This document shows positions 6,507-14,371 of a stretch of 14,758 nt of DNA, piece by piece. Source of the DNA: Calditrichota bacterium. GTDB taxonomy: Bacteria > Zixibacteria > MSB-5A5 > GN15 > FEB-12. A program made the translations under genes and the position numbers. The stretch spans positions 1 through 14,758 of the forward strand of contig QQUK01000070.1 in NCBI GenBank assembly GCA_008501655.1, given 5' to 3'. Positions within the stretch are counted from its first letter, which is position 1. Each line of letters opens with the position of its first letter. The notes beneath the pieces are model-generated. The model worked only from the letters and a program-made list of their open reading frames with translations. It made no database searches and had not been told where the DNA came from.

Positions 6507-9500
6507 TTATTTCAGTAATACCATTTTCTTTGATTGTTTAAATTGATTGACAGTTAATTTATAGACATATACACCTGAAGTTACTCGGGTACCTTGCTGA
6601 TTTGTACCGTCCCAGGTAATGCTATAACTATTAGCTGACTGATATTCATCAACGAGTGTTTTTACTTTCTGACCAAGCAGATTGAAGACTTCAAGTACAA
6701 CATTCCCTGCCTGAGGCAGCTGGTAAGAAATTTCGGTTGATGGGTTAAACGGATTCGGATAATTCTGACTGAGTTTATATGACTCAGGCAGTAATCCGGT
6801 ATTACCTACAACCAGATCAGCTGACAGATTGCTCAGATTATTATCGAATACAATTCCTTCGACAAATACAAAATCAGATGGTGTATCATCTGTGATTCTG
6901 AATCTGAATTCTGCAAGGGTACCTGACCCGCTGATAGTTGCATTTTCACCAATCAGTGCCATATCATATTCAACCAGAGAACCGATAGTTCTTGATTTAT
7001 CAAAGATTGGGTTATCACCGACATTATCAACTAACTTGCTCTCAAAACCGATATATTCAAGATTATCAGGATATTCAAAAGCGGTATGAATAACTTTTGC
7101 ATCTCCGCTGTTATTTTGTAATACAACAGCACAGATAACTTCGTCACCTTCAACGGTTGTTTCCAATCTCAGGTTCAGGTTGCCATTGACGGTTGCATCA
7201 GCAAAAAGCGGTACAGCTTTCATGACATTATCAACTGTTTGATAATTAATGGCAAAGATACCAAGATCAGAGAACTGGACGGAATCATCCGGTACCGGAA
7301 TACCGCGTGCGGCATTAAAGACACCGTTATCGGTACCACCTTCAGTCGGACCGAAGTCAGCATCAGCAACAAAGCCGGCATCACCGGTTGTTTTCCAGTA
7401 TGAAGATGCAAAGACAGTCAGATCACCAACATGAACAAACCCGTCAAAATTACCAAGCGTAAATGTATTATCAGCGACATCACCAAGCCAGTACGATGTT
7501 GAGCGTGCCTGAGCAGATGCAGCAGCTACAGAGTAGTTACCGGCAGCATCATAAGCAAAGATACCATAGTAATAGATATCTCTGGTTGCATTTGAAAGAC
7601 CTGAGTTATCGACAAGATCGATCCCGGTACCGTCAAATACATTTGTACCGGTCAATTCATCGGCCGGATATGCCGGAGCAGGAGTATCATAAGTCGGGTA
7701 ATCACCCCATGCTACTCTCTGGATTTTCACACCGACAACATCACCGGATGATGAGTTTGTCCAACTCAGTTTAACTTTATTATGACCCGGTTCTGCAACA
7801 AGTTCTGTTGGCGGAGCCGGTGCAGTTATATCTTTTGTAAAGCACCATGATGTTGAAAGACCTTCTCTTCCGAGATCATCAACAACCCGGAACTGGATAC
7901 AGTGTGATGCTTCAGTTAGTGCATCAAAATCGACAGTAGGGATTGCCCAGGCAGCATTGGCATAACTCGTGCCTGCGAAACCTGAAAGAATAGCAACCCA
8001 ACCATCAGTATCTATCTGATAGTAAAGATAATCAATATCACAGTTATCGGATGCAGCAATATCAAGGATTGGTGCAGTGTTATAAAAACCACCATCAACT
8101 GGTCCGTTGATTGTAACGACAGGATCAGCACAGTCGGCAGAAATTGTCGACGGAGCCGGAGTTGCTGCGGTTATTTCGTCATTTGATAAGCCGGCTTTCC
8201 AGACAGCTCTTGTAACAGAAATCATATCTCCGGCACAAATATCTGCAGAACCGCTTAAGCTAATATCAAACAGGTCAGCAGAGCCATCTAAGAATCCGGT
8301 TGTTACAAACATATCAACCTGAACCGAATCATACCCAGAAGCATTGTCCCAGGTAAATACCGGAGCTGAAGAATAATTAGCATCCAATAATGTCATACCA
8401 TCGAATGAGAGATCGGCCGGATAACTAACTCTTACTGAGATTGATTTCATATTTGAAATAGATGGTGAAATTGAGACAGTCATATCAAACGAACCGTCAC
8501 AGAGATAGACAAAATCATCCGGAGTCATCAATACATCAGAAGCAACCCATGGACAATAGTCAACATCACCTGTTACAGCATTACCGAGACCATCACCGGG
8601 GAATCCTTCGGCAACCTGGTTTGTAATGTCACCAAGGGCGTAGCAGGTACCGCCAATAACCGCTTCAGTTGTTCCATCGGAATCAAGCGGACCATCATAA
8701 GCACCCCAGAAGTTGTATTCAGCATTTACAGAAACCAGTGAACCGGAAGTGGAGATACCATAATCTGTGTTATCAGCTATAACGTTTCCGTTTGCTATTA
8801 CAACAGATTCATCGGCAGCATCATATCCAACAGCGATACCGGATGTATTCCCTGTAATTGAACTGTTAGTTATTGTAGCAGTTGTGCCAAGACCAAAATA
8901 AGTTGAGACTAACAGTCCGGCAGACGTTGAACCGTCCGATGATGCGACACCGGTACAGTTTGTGATTACACAACCATCGACAGTAACAACTGCTCCTGCT
9001 GAGATATCAGCAGCATAATCGAGCCAGTCACCGTCACCTTTACCGGTATAGGTATTATTTATGAAGTAAGAATCATCCAAACCACTTCCGTAAAGGAGGG
9101 CGCCAATACGGCCAATATTTGAAAAGTCACAATTACTGATGGTTACATTATCATTTCCAAAAACAGCAAGAGCAACACCGGCGTATCCGGGATGAACTAT
9201 ATTTGTAAAATTAATATTATCGTAGACACCGCCACCTTGTGATCGGACAGCCTGATAGACATTAAATCCTGTTCCATCCAAAGTGACATCACTGAAATTA
9301 AAAATAACGCCTGCATCAACTAAGAACCATCCACGGGAATCACCTGAACTTCCGGTATTTGCAGTCGTGTTGATTGTGACCGGGTCTGTACCTGCAATAG
9401 TCAGGCTTTTATCGACATGAATCTGAGGACCTTCGGCGTAAACACCGGTTGCCATATTTATGAAGTCACCGGATGTTGCAGCGTCGATAGCGTCCTGAAT

Positions 9501-12500
9501 TGTTCCGCTATTATCCATGCCCCATGACCATGCGGTCAGATGCGGGTCGCCGACGTAGTTTGCTTCATACCATGGTGAATAATCTACCGGACCACTTATA
9601 AGACCAGCAACCAGTGAAGCATCGGCTGTTCCCCACCAGTTCTGTTGTGCATTCTGCTGAGTTAAGGTTGCAGAAGCTTCCATACCAAAAGTACAGTTAA
9701 TGACAGCGTTACCGTTGGCAACAACATTTACCGGACCACCATAATCATAGGCATAAATACCATAGTCCCAGTTGTCAATTGTACAACCTGATACATTGAA
9801 ATTAACTACATCAGGAGAAGTCGAGAAGGCACTGACACCCCAGCTTGCAGCAGCACCGGTACCGGTAATTGTTGAATTGGTAACTGATACTGTCTGCGGA
9901 GTTTTATTCGTAACCTGAGAAAATTCTGCATCAAATATCGCCGGCTGAACTTTCGGATCGGCGGCTTTTGCAGTTGTGCTGTTATAGGCATAAAAAGCAT
10001 CACCCTGAACATTTGAGATTGTACCGTTGTCAAATGCACCGCTACCATCAATCCAGTAGACTGATGTCTGGCAACCATCAATGATAAGACCGGTTGCGGT
10101 GACATCACCTGAGTTTAAGAAACCGGTTGCGGTCCAGGTTGCTCCGGTATAGGCGATATCATACATCTCACAATTATCAACTGTTCCTGAGACACCACCT
10201 CCGATTTGAATACCGTTCTGAGCTGTTACTGTGGTAGGACCGGCACCCTGAGTGATAATATTATCAAGGTCTATGGTTAAACCACTTCCAAGAAGACTGA
10301 ATGCGTTTTTCTGGAAAGTGTCAACGTAGAGGTCACTCATTACGATTGAGAATGGACCACCGGTGTCATTGTACGAATAGATAGCAACACCATGCTGTGT
10401 ACCACTAAACGGTGTATCCATGACATTGATAACTTTACCATCGGTAAATGTTCCCCCGGCATTATAATAGCCAAGACCAACAAAACGATAATTGGCATTA
10501 CCCTGACCGGCACCATCGATAGTAACATCAGTCAATACGAAGTCAACAGCGTTATCTACAAAGACAACCGGATAGTTATCGTTTGATCCGGTGCTAAATG
10601 AAAGCGGCAGAGAAGCCGGTGATACAATTGTTGTCATATCAACACCGGCACCTACGATTTCAAGATCATCATAGTAAATATGCAGCTGTTCTGTATATGT
10701 ACCGGCACCTACATTTAATGATTCACCGGGTGATGCAGCGTCGATAGCCGGTTGTATGTACATACCGTCTACAATCAAAAATTCACCTGTTAAGAGAAAG
10801 GTTACATAAGAACCGACTGCTGTACCGTCTAAAGCAATAGCCATAGCAACAGCATCAGCCTGTGTATCCTGATACATGTAAAATCCGGCAGCATCCGGTC
10901 GGAATGCTAAATTCCGTACAAGAAATTCATAGCCGGCAATTGTAATATTTGTATTAATTAATCCAAACTCATCCTGTCTGAAAAGATTCTTTTCACCAAG
11001 AGATAGTGTATTTCCATCTATGTTAACATTGTCAGAGCCTCTGTTTAAATAACTCGGGCCTGAACAGTAAATAGCAATCGAACCCCAAGCGTTACCGGAT
11101 GTCGTGATATTATCAATAGTAACATCTATACAACCGGTAATCTGCATACCGTTTCCACCCCAGGCATCCATTGATGTTAAATGTGAGAGAACAACATTAG
11201 TGTACCCATGAATATCAAACCCCGTTCTGCGATGGGCATTCTGAATGGTGACATACTGAATTGTAAGATTATCATATCCATCCGGAGGATTCGGCGTTCC
11301 GCTCGCATGGATAGGATAATTTTCATTAGCAGCATTTGTTGCTAAAGTAAAGTATTCTAATGTAACATCATCAGAAGTAACCGATATTCCGTAACCGCCT
11401 GCAGCCGGGATATTGATAATTACACCAGCTTCTGATTCACCGGTTAATGTGAGCGGTTCATTTATAACAAGTGTTTCTGTATAACTTCCATTTAAAATAT
11501 ATACAGTACTTCCATTGACAGCATCAATAGCAGCCTGAATTGTTGCAAATGCATTGTATCCCCAGACGTATGATGTACTGTTGGCAGTATTATATACATC
11601 GACATCAGCCTGTGAAGTGAAATCATCATCAACAATGACATCTGAATTTATATTATCAGTGAAATACAGTCCTGCAGTAGCTTCACCACCGATTTCAGGG
11701 TAATGATTTCCACTGGAATAAACCCAGGCACCAGATACATCCTGAGTAGCACCGAGCCAATATCCCATTCTGTTGATATCATTCTGGTACGTAGCCTGAT
11801 CATAATTACCAAGTGTCATCATTGCGTATCCGGTTGACTGCCAGTCTTCATCATCAGGATTGGCACCATAGCCGCCGGAAATACCACCACCCGAATATTG
11901 ACATTCGAGTAAGATTGTTATCAATCCCGGAATCTCTGCAGTATGACTTCCTGAGGCTGCAAAAGCGTCGATAAGTCCTGTAACACCAAGTGAGTACCAC
12001 CAATAATCAGAATTGGCAAAAGTAGGATCATATCCGGCATCAGCAACTAAATCAAAGTAGCCCGGATTAGCATTGTATGTATCCTGCCAGATTACTTCAG
12101 CAAAAGCATCAGCATCGGCATCATAGGTTCCACCGTAGATATCAAACAACATCTGAGCAACAACGGCATAGATACCGATATCCCAGGGGATGATACCATT
12201 TGAGTATCCCTGATTAACACCGCGGACATCGCGGATATATTCACCAAATGATGTAGCAGTTCCCCCGTTATCCGCTAACCTCTGGTCATACTTAGCTTTG
12301 GCAGCATCGGCATAAACTGTTGTAGCAGCGACTTCGTTAGAATACAATTCATTAAACAGTAATAGGAATTTCATGTCGGCACCTGCTCTGTTAACAGAGG
12401 GACCTGTTGCTACTAATTGATTAGCAGCATCGAGCATGACCGTAAAAAGTGAAGCATCGCCGGTTTCCAGATAAGTATAGTAAACACCCATGACAGTAGC

Positions 12501-12866
12501 GCCATAAATATTTGTCGGACTTGCAGAAGTTGTGTGGGCGAAGGTAGATAATGCCCAGTCCCAACCACCATCATCAGGATCATCCGGTACATCAGGATTT
12601 CCATTACCGGCATTATCTTCAGTTATATCAGCCTGTAATCTTCTTAAGTAATCAGCCCCCGCAATTTGTGCAGCATCAAAATCAACCGGGTCACCCGGAG
12701 CAGCTGCGTTAGTAAAATTTTGTAATTTTTTATCTAATTGTTCAATATTAATCAGATTAACTGAATTATCATCAAAATGATTAATGGGTAGACTGGCAGA
12801 ATAGAGAGTACCAGTACAGAAAAGAACAAGAGAGAAAATAACTGGTATGAAATTTTTAATTTTCAT
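6507..12866 (-). CDS. Giant modular secreted protein: alpha-toroid-like, beta-helix, cohesin-like, FN3, T9SS sorting domain
   Basis: A 2119-residue protein. GGGAG lies nine bases before the ATG at 12866, and the signal peptide ends near residue 24 (LYSA). Residues ~60-405 look like an alpha/alpha-toroid of the terpene-cyclase/polysaccharide-lyase type (DWQSTGYAMMTL, QDVSGAW). Three blocks begin with the beta-helix entry motif IQxAIDAAxxG near 443, 704 and 1122, each followed by right-handed parallel beta-helix coils with many NxT/DN turns (to ~1436). Then come a cohesin-like domain (~1437-1576), a cysteine-bearing Ig-like domain (~1577-1678), FN3 (~1679-1793), a degenerate dockerin-like stretch (~1794-1879), a second cohesin-like domain (~1880-2025) and the C-terminal sorting domain (2026-2119; YPNPFNPST, SGVYVYKL). 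By family knowledge the last segment directs T9SS export and surface attachment. Enzyme activity is possible (beta-helix lyase or hydrolase) but no catalytic site is clear. First gene of a three-gene operon. Confidence 0.88.
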   Translation of the reverse strand: MKIKNFIPVIFSLVLFCTGTLYSASLPINHFDDNSVNLINIEQLDKKLQNFTNAAAPGDPVDFDAAQIAGADYLRRLQADITEDNAGNGNPDVPDDPDDGGWDWALSTFAHTTSASPTNIYGATVMGVYYTYLETGDASLFTVMLDAANQLVATGPSVNRAGADMKFLLLFNELYSNEVAATTVYADAAKAKYDQRLADNGGTATSFGEYIRDVRGVNQGYSNGIIPWDIGIYAVVAQMLFDIYGGTYDADADAFAEVIWQDTYNANPGYFDLVADAGYDPTFANSDYWWYSLGVTGLIDAFAASGSHTAEIPGLITILLECQYSGGGISGGYGANPDDEDWQSTGYAMMTLGNYDQATYQNDINRMGYWLGATQDVSGAWVYSSGNHYPEIGGEATAGLYFTDNINSDVIVDDDFTSQADVDVYNTANSTSYVWGYNAFATIQAAIDAVNGSTVYILNGSYTETLVINEPLTLTGESEAGVIINIPAAGGYGISVTSDDVTLEYFTLATNAANENYPIHASGTPNPPDGYDNLTIQYVTIQNAHRRTGFDIHGYTNVVLSHLTSMDAWGGNGMQITGCIDVTIDNITTSGNAWGSIAIYCSGPSYLNRGSDNVNIDGNTLSLGEKNLFRQDEFGLINTNITIAGYEFLVRNLAFRPDAAGFYMYQDTQADAVAMAIALDGTAVGSYVTFLLTGEFLIVDGMYIQPAIDAASPGESLNVGAGTYTEQLHIYYDDLEIVGAGVDMTTIVSPASLPLSFSTGSNDNYPVVFVDNAVDFVLTDVTIDGAGQGNANYRFVGLGYYNAGGTFTDGKVINVMDTPFSGTQHGVAIYSYNDTGGPFSIVMSDLYVDTFQKNAFSLLGSGLTIDLDNIITQGAGPTTVTAQNGIQIGGGVSGTVDNCEMYDIAYTGATWTATGFLNSGDVTATGLIIDGCQTSVYWIDGSGAFDNGTISNVQGDAFYAYNSTTAKAADPKVQPAIFDAEFSQVTNKTPQTVSVTNSTITGTGAAASWGVSAFSTSPDVVNFNVSGCTIDNWDYGIYAYDYGGPVNVVANGNAVINCTFGMEASATLTQQNAQQNWWGTADASLVAGLISGPVDYSPWYEANYVGDPHLTAWSWGMDNSGTIQDAIDAATSGDFINMATGVYAEGPQIHVDKSLTIAGTDPVTINTTANTGSSGDSRGWFLVDAGVIFNFSDVTLDGTGFNVYQAVRSQGGGVYDNINFTNIVHPGYAGVALAVFGNDNVTISNCDFSNIGRIGALLYGSGLDDSYFINNTYTGKGDGDWLDYAADISAGAVVTVDGCVITNCTGVASSDGSTSAGLLVSTYFGLGTTATITNSSITGNTSGIAVGYDAADESVVIANGNVIADNTDYGISTSGSLVSVNAEYNFWGAYDGPLDSDGTTEAVIGGTCYALGDITNQVAEGFPGDGLGNAVTGDVDYCPWVASDVLMTPDDFVYLCDGSFDMTVSISPSISNMKSISVRVSYPADLSFDGMTLLDANYSSAPVFTWDNASGYDSVQVDMFVTTGFLDGSADLFDISLSGSADICAGDMISVTRAVWKAGLSNDEITAATPAPSTISADCADPVVTINGPVDGGFYNTAPILDIAASDNCDIDYLYYQIDTDGWVAILSGFAGTSYANAAWAIPTVDFDALTEASHCIQFRVVDDLGREGLSTSWCFTKDITAPAPPTELVAEPGHNKVKLSWTNSSSGDVVGVKIQRVAWGDYPTYDTPAPAYPADELTGTNVFDGTGIDLVDNSGLSNATRDIYYYGIFAYDAAGNYSVAAASAQARSTSYWLGDVADNTFTLGNFDGFVHVGDLTVFASSYWKTTGDAGFVADADFGPTEGGTDNGVFNAARGIPVPDDSVQFSDLGIFAINYQTVDNVMKAVPLFADATVNGNLNLRLETTVEGDEVICAVVLQNNSGDAKVIHTAFEYPDNLEYIGFESKLVDNVGDNPIFDKSRTIGSLVEYDMALIGENATISGSGTLAEFRFRITDDTPSDFVFVEGIVFDNNLSNLSADLVVGNTGLLPESYKLSQNYPNPFNPSTEISYQLPQAGNVVLEVFNLLGQKVKTLVDEYQSANSYSITWDGTNQQGTRVTSGVYVYKLTVNQFKQSKKMVLLK

Positions 12867-12869
12867 TTA

Positions 12870-12884
12870 AAATGGCTCCCATTT
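12870..12884 (-). promoter_or_regulatory. Small hairpin holding the Shine-Dalgarno of the giant gene
   Basis: On the minus strand AAATGG-GAG-CCATTT forms a 6-bp stem with a 3-base loop that contains the GAG of the ribosome-binding site, three bases before the start codon. It is short and AT-rich, so its stability is modest. It might tune initiation on this very long message or be incidental. Confidence 0.35.
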
Positions 12885-12936
12885 AAACAATAAATAGTTC
12901 TTATTATCTACTATTTTTCTAATTTGTAATTATTAA

Positions 12937-12969
12937 TTAAGAAGAGTAAAACTGAAGAAGTAGCAGCAT
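12937..12969 (-). CDS. Candidate 10-codon leader ORF
   Basis: ATG at 12969 opens MLLLLQFYSS and stops with TAA at 12937, within the leader of the giant-protein message and 71 bases before its start. AAGGGG lies seven bases before the ATG, in the loop of a possible stem (GATGAT / ATCATC, 12970-12990). The four consecutive leucines recall attenuation leaders, but no terminator or anti-terminator pair is evident after it, so it may be chance. Confidence 0.18.
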   Translation of the reverse strand: MLLLLQFYSS

Positions 12970-13113
12970 GATGATCCCCTTAATATCATCCCAATAACAT
13001 TACCAATAACTAATTATCACCTCCAATCAGACGTAACTCTATTGCGAAGTTATAACAATATTTATTTTTTTAAAATTCTTGGGTGTGCTCTGCCCATGCG
13101 CGTTGTATTTTAC

Positions 13114-13142
13114 ATAGTAAGATAAAGACAGAATTATGTCAA
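13114..13142 (-). promoter_or_regulatory. Sigma70-like promoter of the giant-protein operon
   Basis: On the minus strand a perfect TTGACA (13142-13137) is followed after 17 bases by TACTAT (13119-13114). Transcription would start near 13107 and run about 240 bases before the ATG at 12866. The surrounding CTTGACATAAT is identical to the promoter of the 1106-3457 gene. Confidence 0.65.
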
Positions 13143-13271
13143 GTAATATGTGTCTTAATTTCTACTTTAGGTTCTCATTATGAAGACAAAGAAGTATTTC
13201 TTTGGTCGGTTTAGTATGAAGTTTACAAATTTATATTGCAAAAATAATTTATAATAGAAAAGATAATTTTG

Positions 13272-13277
13272 TATAAT
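13272..13277 (+). promoter_or_regulatory. Possible -10 box of the membrane-protein gene
   Basis: A perfect TATAAT lies 37 bases before the ATG at 13314. No convincing -35 box stands 16-18 bases upstream (TTATAA is the only candidate). A second TATAAT at 13250-13255 is equally isolated. The AT-rich setting makes chance matches likely. Confidence 0.3.
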
Positions 13278-13313
13278 AGAGATACATAATAAATGAGAAG
13301 TTGATGAGAAGAT

Positions 13314-14198
13314 ATGAACAAAGAACTATATGATGCAAACACTGTTTCAGTTTTATTGACATTCGGAATAATTTTTGGCGTATCTATTCTTTTTTTCATT
13401 ATCATTTATATACTGAAGAAACTTTATTTAAAACAGAAATTCATCAAAAGCGGGTTCGGTCTCAGACATATTGGATTTAAAGGTGAACTTCCGATGGATC
13501 AGGTCGCATCAGCACTTAAGAATCAAAATCCAAAGTACATCGTTCAATCCGGTGAGTGGAGATATGCAGGATTTGATACAATTGAGGGATTGTATAGTGT
13601 TGTCGGAATCAATTCATATGATCAAGCTGAATATGTGAACGTAGCTTATCGATCCACTCACACAGTACCGGTAAAGGTAGTCAGGAAGATCCCTGACCCG
13701 CAGGATATTTATAAAGGTTTTTTCGGAGTTACTTTTGAACATGAACCAAACAACATAATAAATATCTTATGTCCTATATACAGGTTGTATCATTCCGGCA
13801 GGATACCCGCGAATGCATCTGCAAGATTAGTTTTTTTCCCATCACTCATCAGAGTATTCCCGAATGAAAAGATGTTAAAAGAATTTTCCTTATTTCCTAA
13901 AACAGCAGAACAAAAGCCGATTGCAGGGGTTGCCTACGGGATATATAATCTTTATGACATATATTTTAACAATGACAAACAGATCAAATCCTTCACTTAT
14001 ATTTGTGGTAAATTTTTACATCATAAAAAGAAAAAAAATAACATAACCGGCCGGTCCTACCATGTAGTCACAATTGACACTGGGTTTTGTGAACTTGAAA
14101 TTCCTTCACTCAGAAGGGCGTATTGGCGATTACCCCGGGAAGGTGAATTTTTATGTGCTATGGGGCAGATTACCGGATACTTTGAAAAGTGGGTTTAA
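13314..14198 (+). CDS. Single-pass membrane protein of unknown function
   Basis: A 294-residue protein I do not recognise. Residues 12-34 form one strongly hydrophobic segment followed by a Lys-rich stretch (KKLYLKQKFIK), so the N-terminus is probably outside and the large C-terminal part cytoplasmic by the positive-inside rule. That soluble part (~45-294) is mixed alpha/beta with many aromatics (SGEWRYAGF near 78, RIPANASARLVFFPSLIRVFP near 162, ITGRSYHVV near 243). The segment before the last stretch (~236-241) is a lysine run, HHKKKKNN. The start is weakly supported (GAGAAG about three bases before ATG, an upstream TATAAT). It shares no spacing-based operon link with the following gene (173-base gap), and no regulator or enzyme motif is visible. 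Confidence 0.75.
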   Translation: MNKELYDANTVSVLLTFGIIFGVSILFFIIIYILKKLYLKQKFIKSGFGLRHIGFKGELPMDQVASALKNQNPKYIVQSGEWRYAGFDTIEGLYSVVGINSYDQAEYVNVAYRSTHTVPVKVVRKIPDPQDIYKGFFGVTFEHEPNNIINILCPIYRLYHSGRIPANASARLVFFPSLIRVFPNEKMLKEFSLFPKTAEQKPIAGVAYGIYNLYDIYFNNDKQIKSFTYICGKFLHHKKKKNNITGRSYHVVTIDTGFCELEIPSLRRAYWRLPREGEFLCAMGQITGYFEKWV

Positions 14199-14322
14199 AG
14201 ATTATTATTTTTACAGAAAAACTCTATCCTCTGGCACGAAAATCTTAAGGTTAGTCTGCTTATTATCTATTTTTTACTCTTCAAATAAAGGCAACTAAAG
14301 AAATATCAATTTATTCCGATAT

Positions 14323-14352
14323 ATGACAAATAGGTTACTTGTAACGTATATT
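14323..14352 (+). promoter_or_regulatory. Possible promoter with internal dyad before the STAS-like gene
   Basis: ATGACA (14323-14328) and TATATT (14347-14352) are 18 bases apart. Between them lies the perfect dyad GTTACTTGTAAC (14334-14345), suitable as a small operator. The expected transcript start near 14359 would fall after the AGGAG at 14354, which weakens either the promoter or that ribosome-binding call. Confidence 0.3.
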
Positions 14353-14371
14353 CAGGAGACAAATTAATTCG

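Larger units (their letters stand above)
12867..13313. other. Divergent intergenic region and long leader (447 bp)
   Basis: This strongly AT-rich spacer lies between the leftward giant-protein operon and the rightward membrane-protein gene. It contains the leftward promoter at 13114-13142, implying an untranslated leader near 240 bases, a hairpin at 12970-12990, two CCAATAAC copies 12 bases apart (12991, 13003), and possible rightward -10 boxes at 13250 and 13272. No RNA family is recognisable, but the leader is long enough to hold one. Confidence 0.6.

Noticed and set aside
4989..12866. Classical cellulosome gene cluster
   Set aside because: There is no recognisable glycoside hydrolase, carbohydrate-binding module of known type or SLH anchor; only the cohesin/dockerin-like modules are shared.
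14199..14371. Terminator after the membrane-protein gene
   Set aside because: Only a T-rich stretch and a distant AAGATT/AATCTT pair are visible; no compact hairpin with a T-tract.
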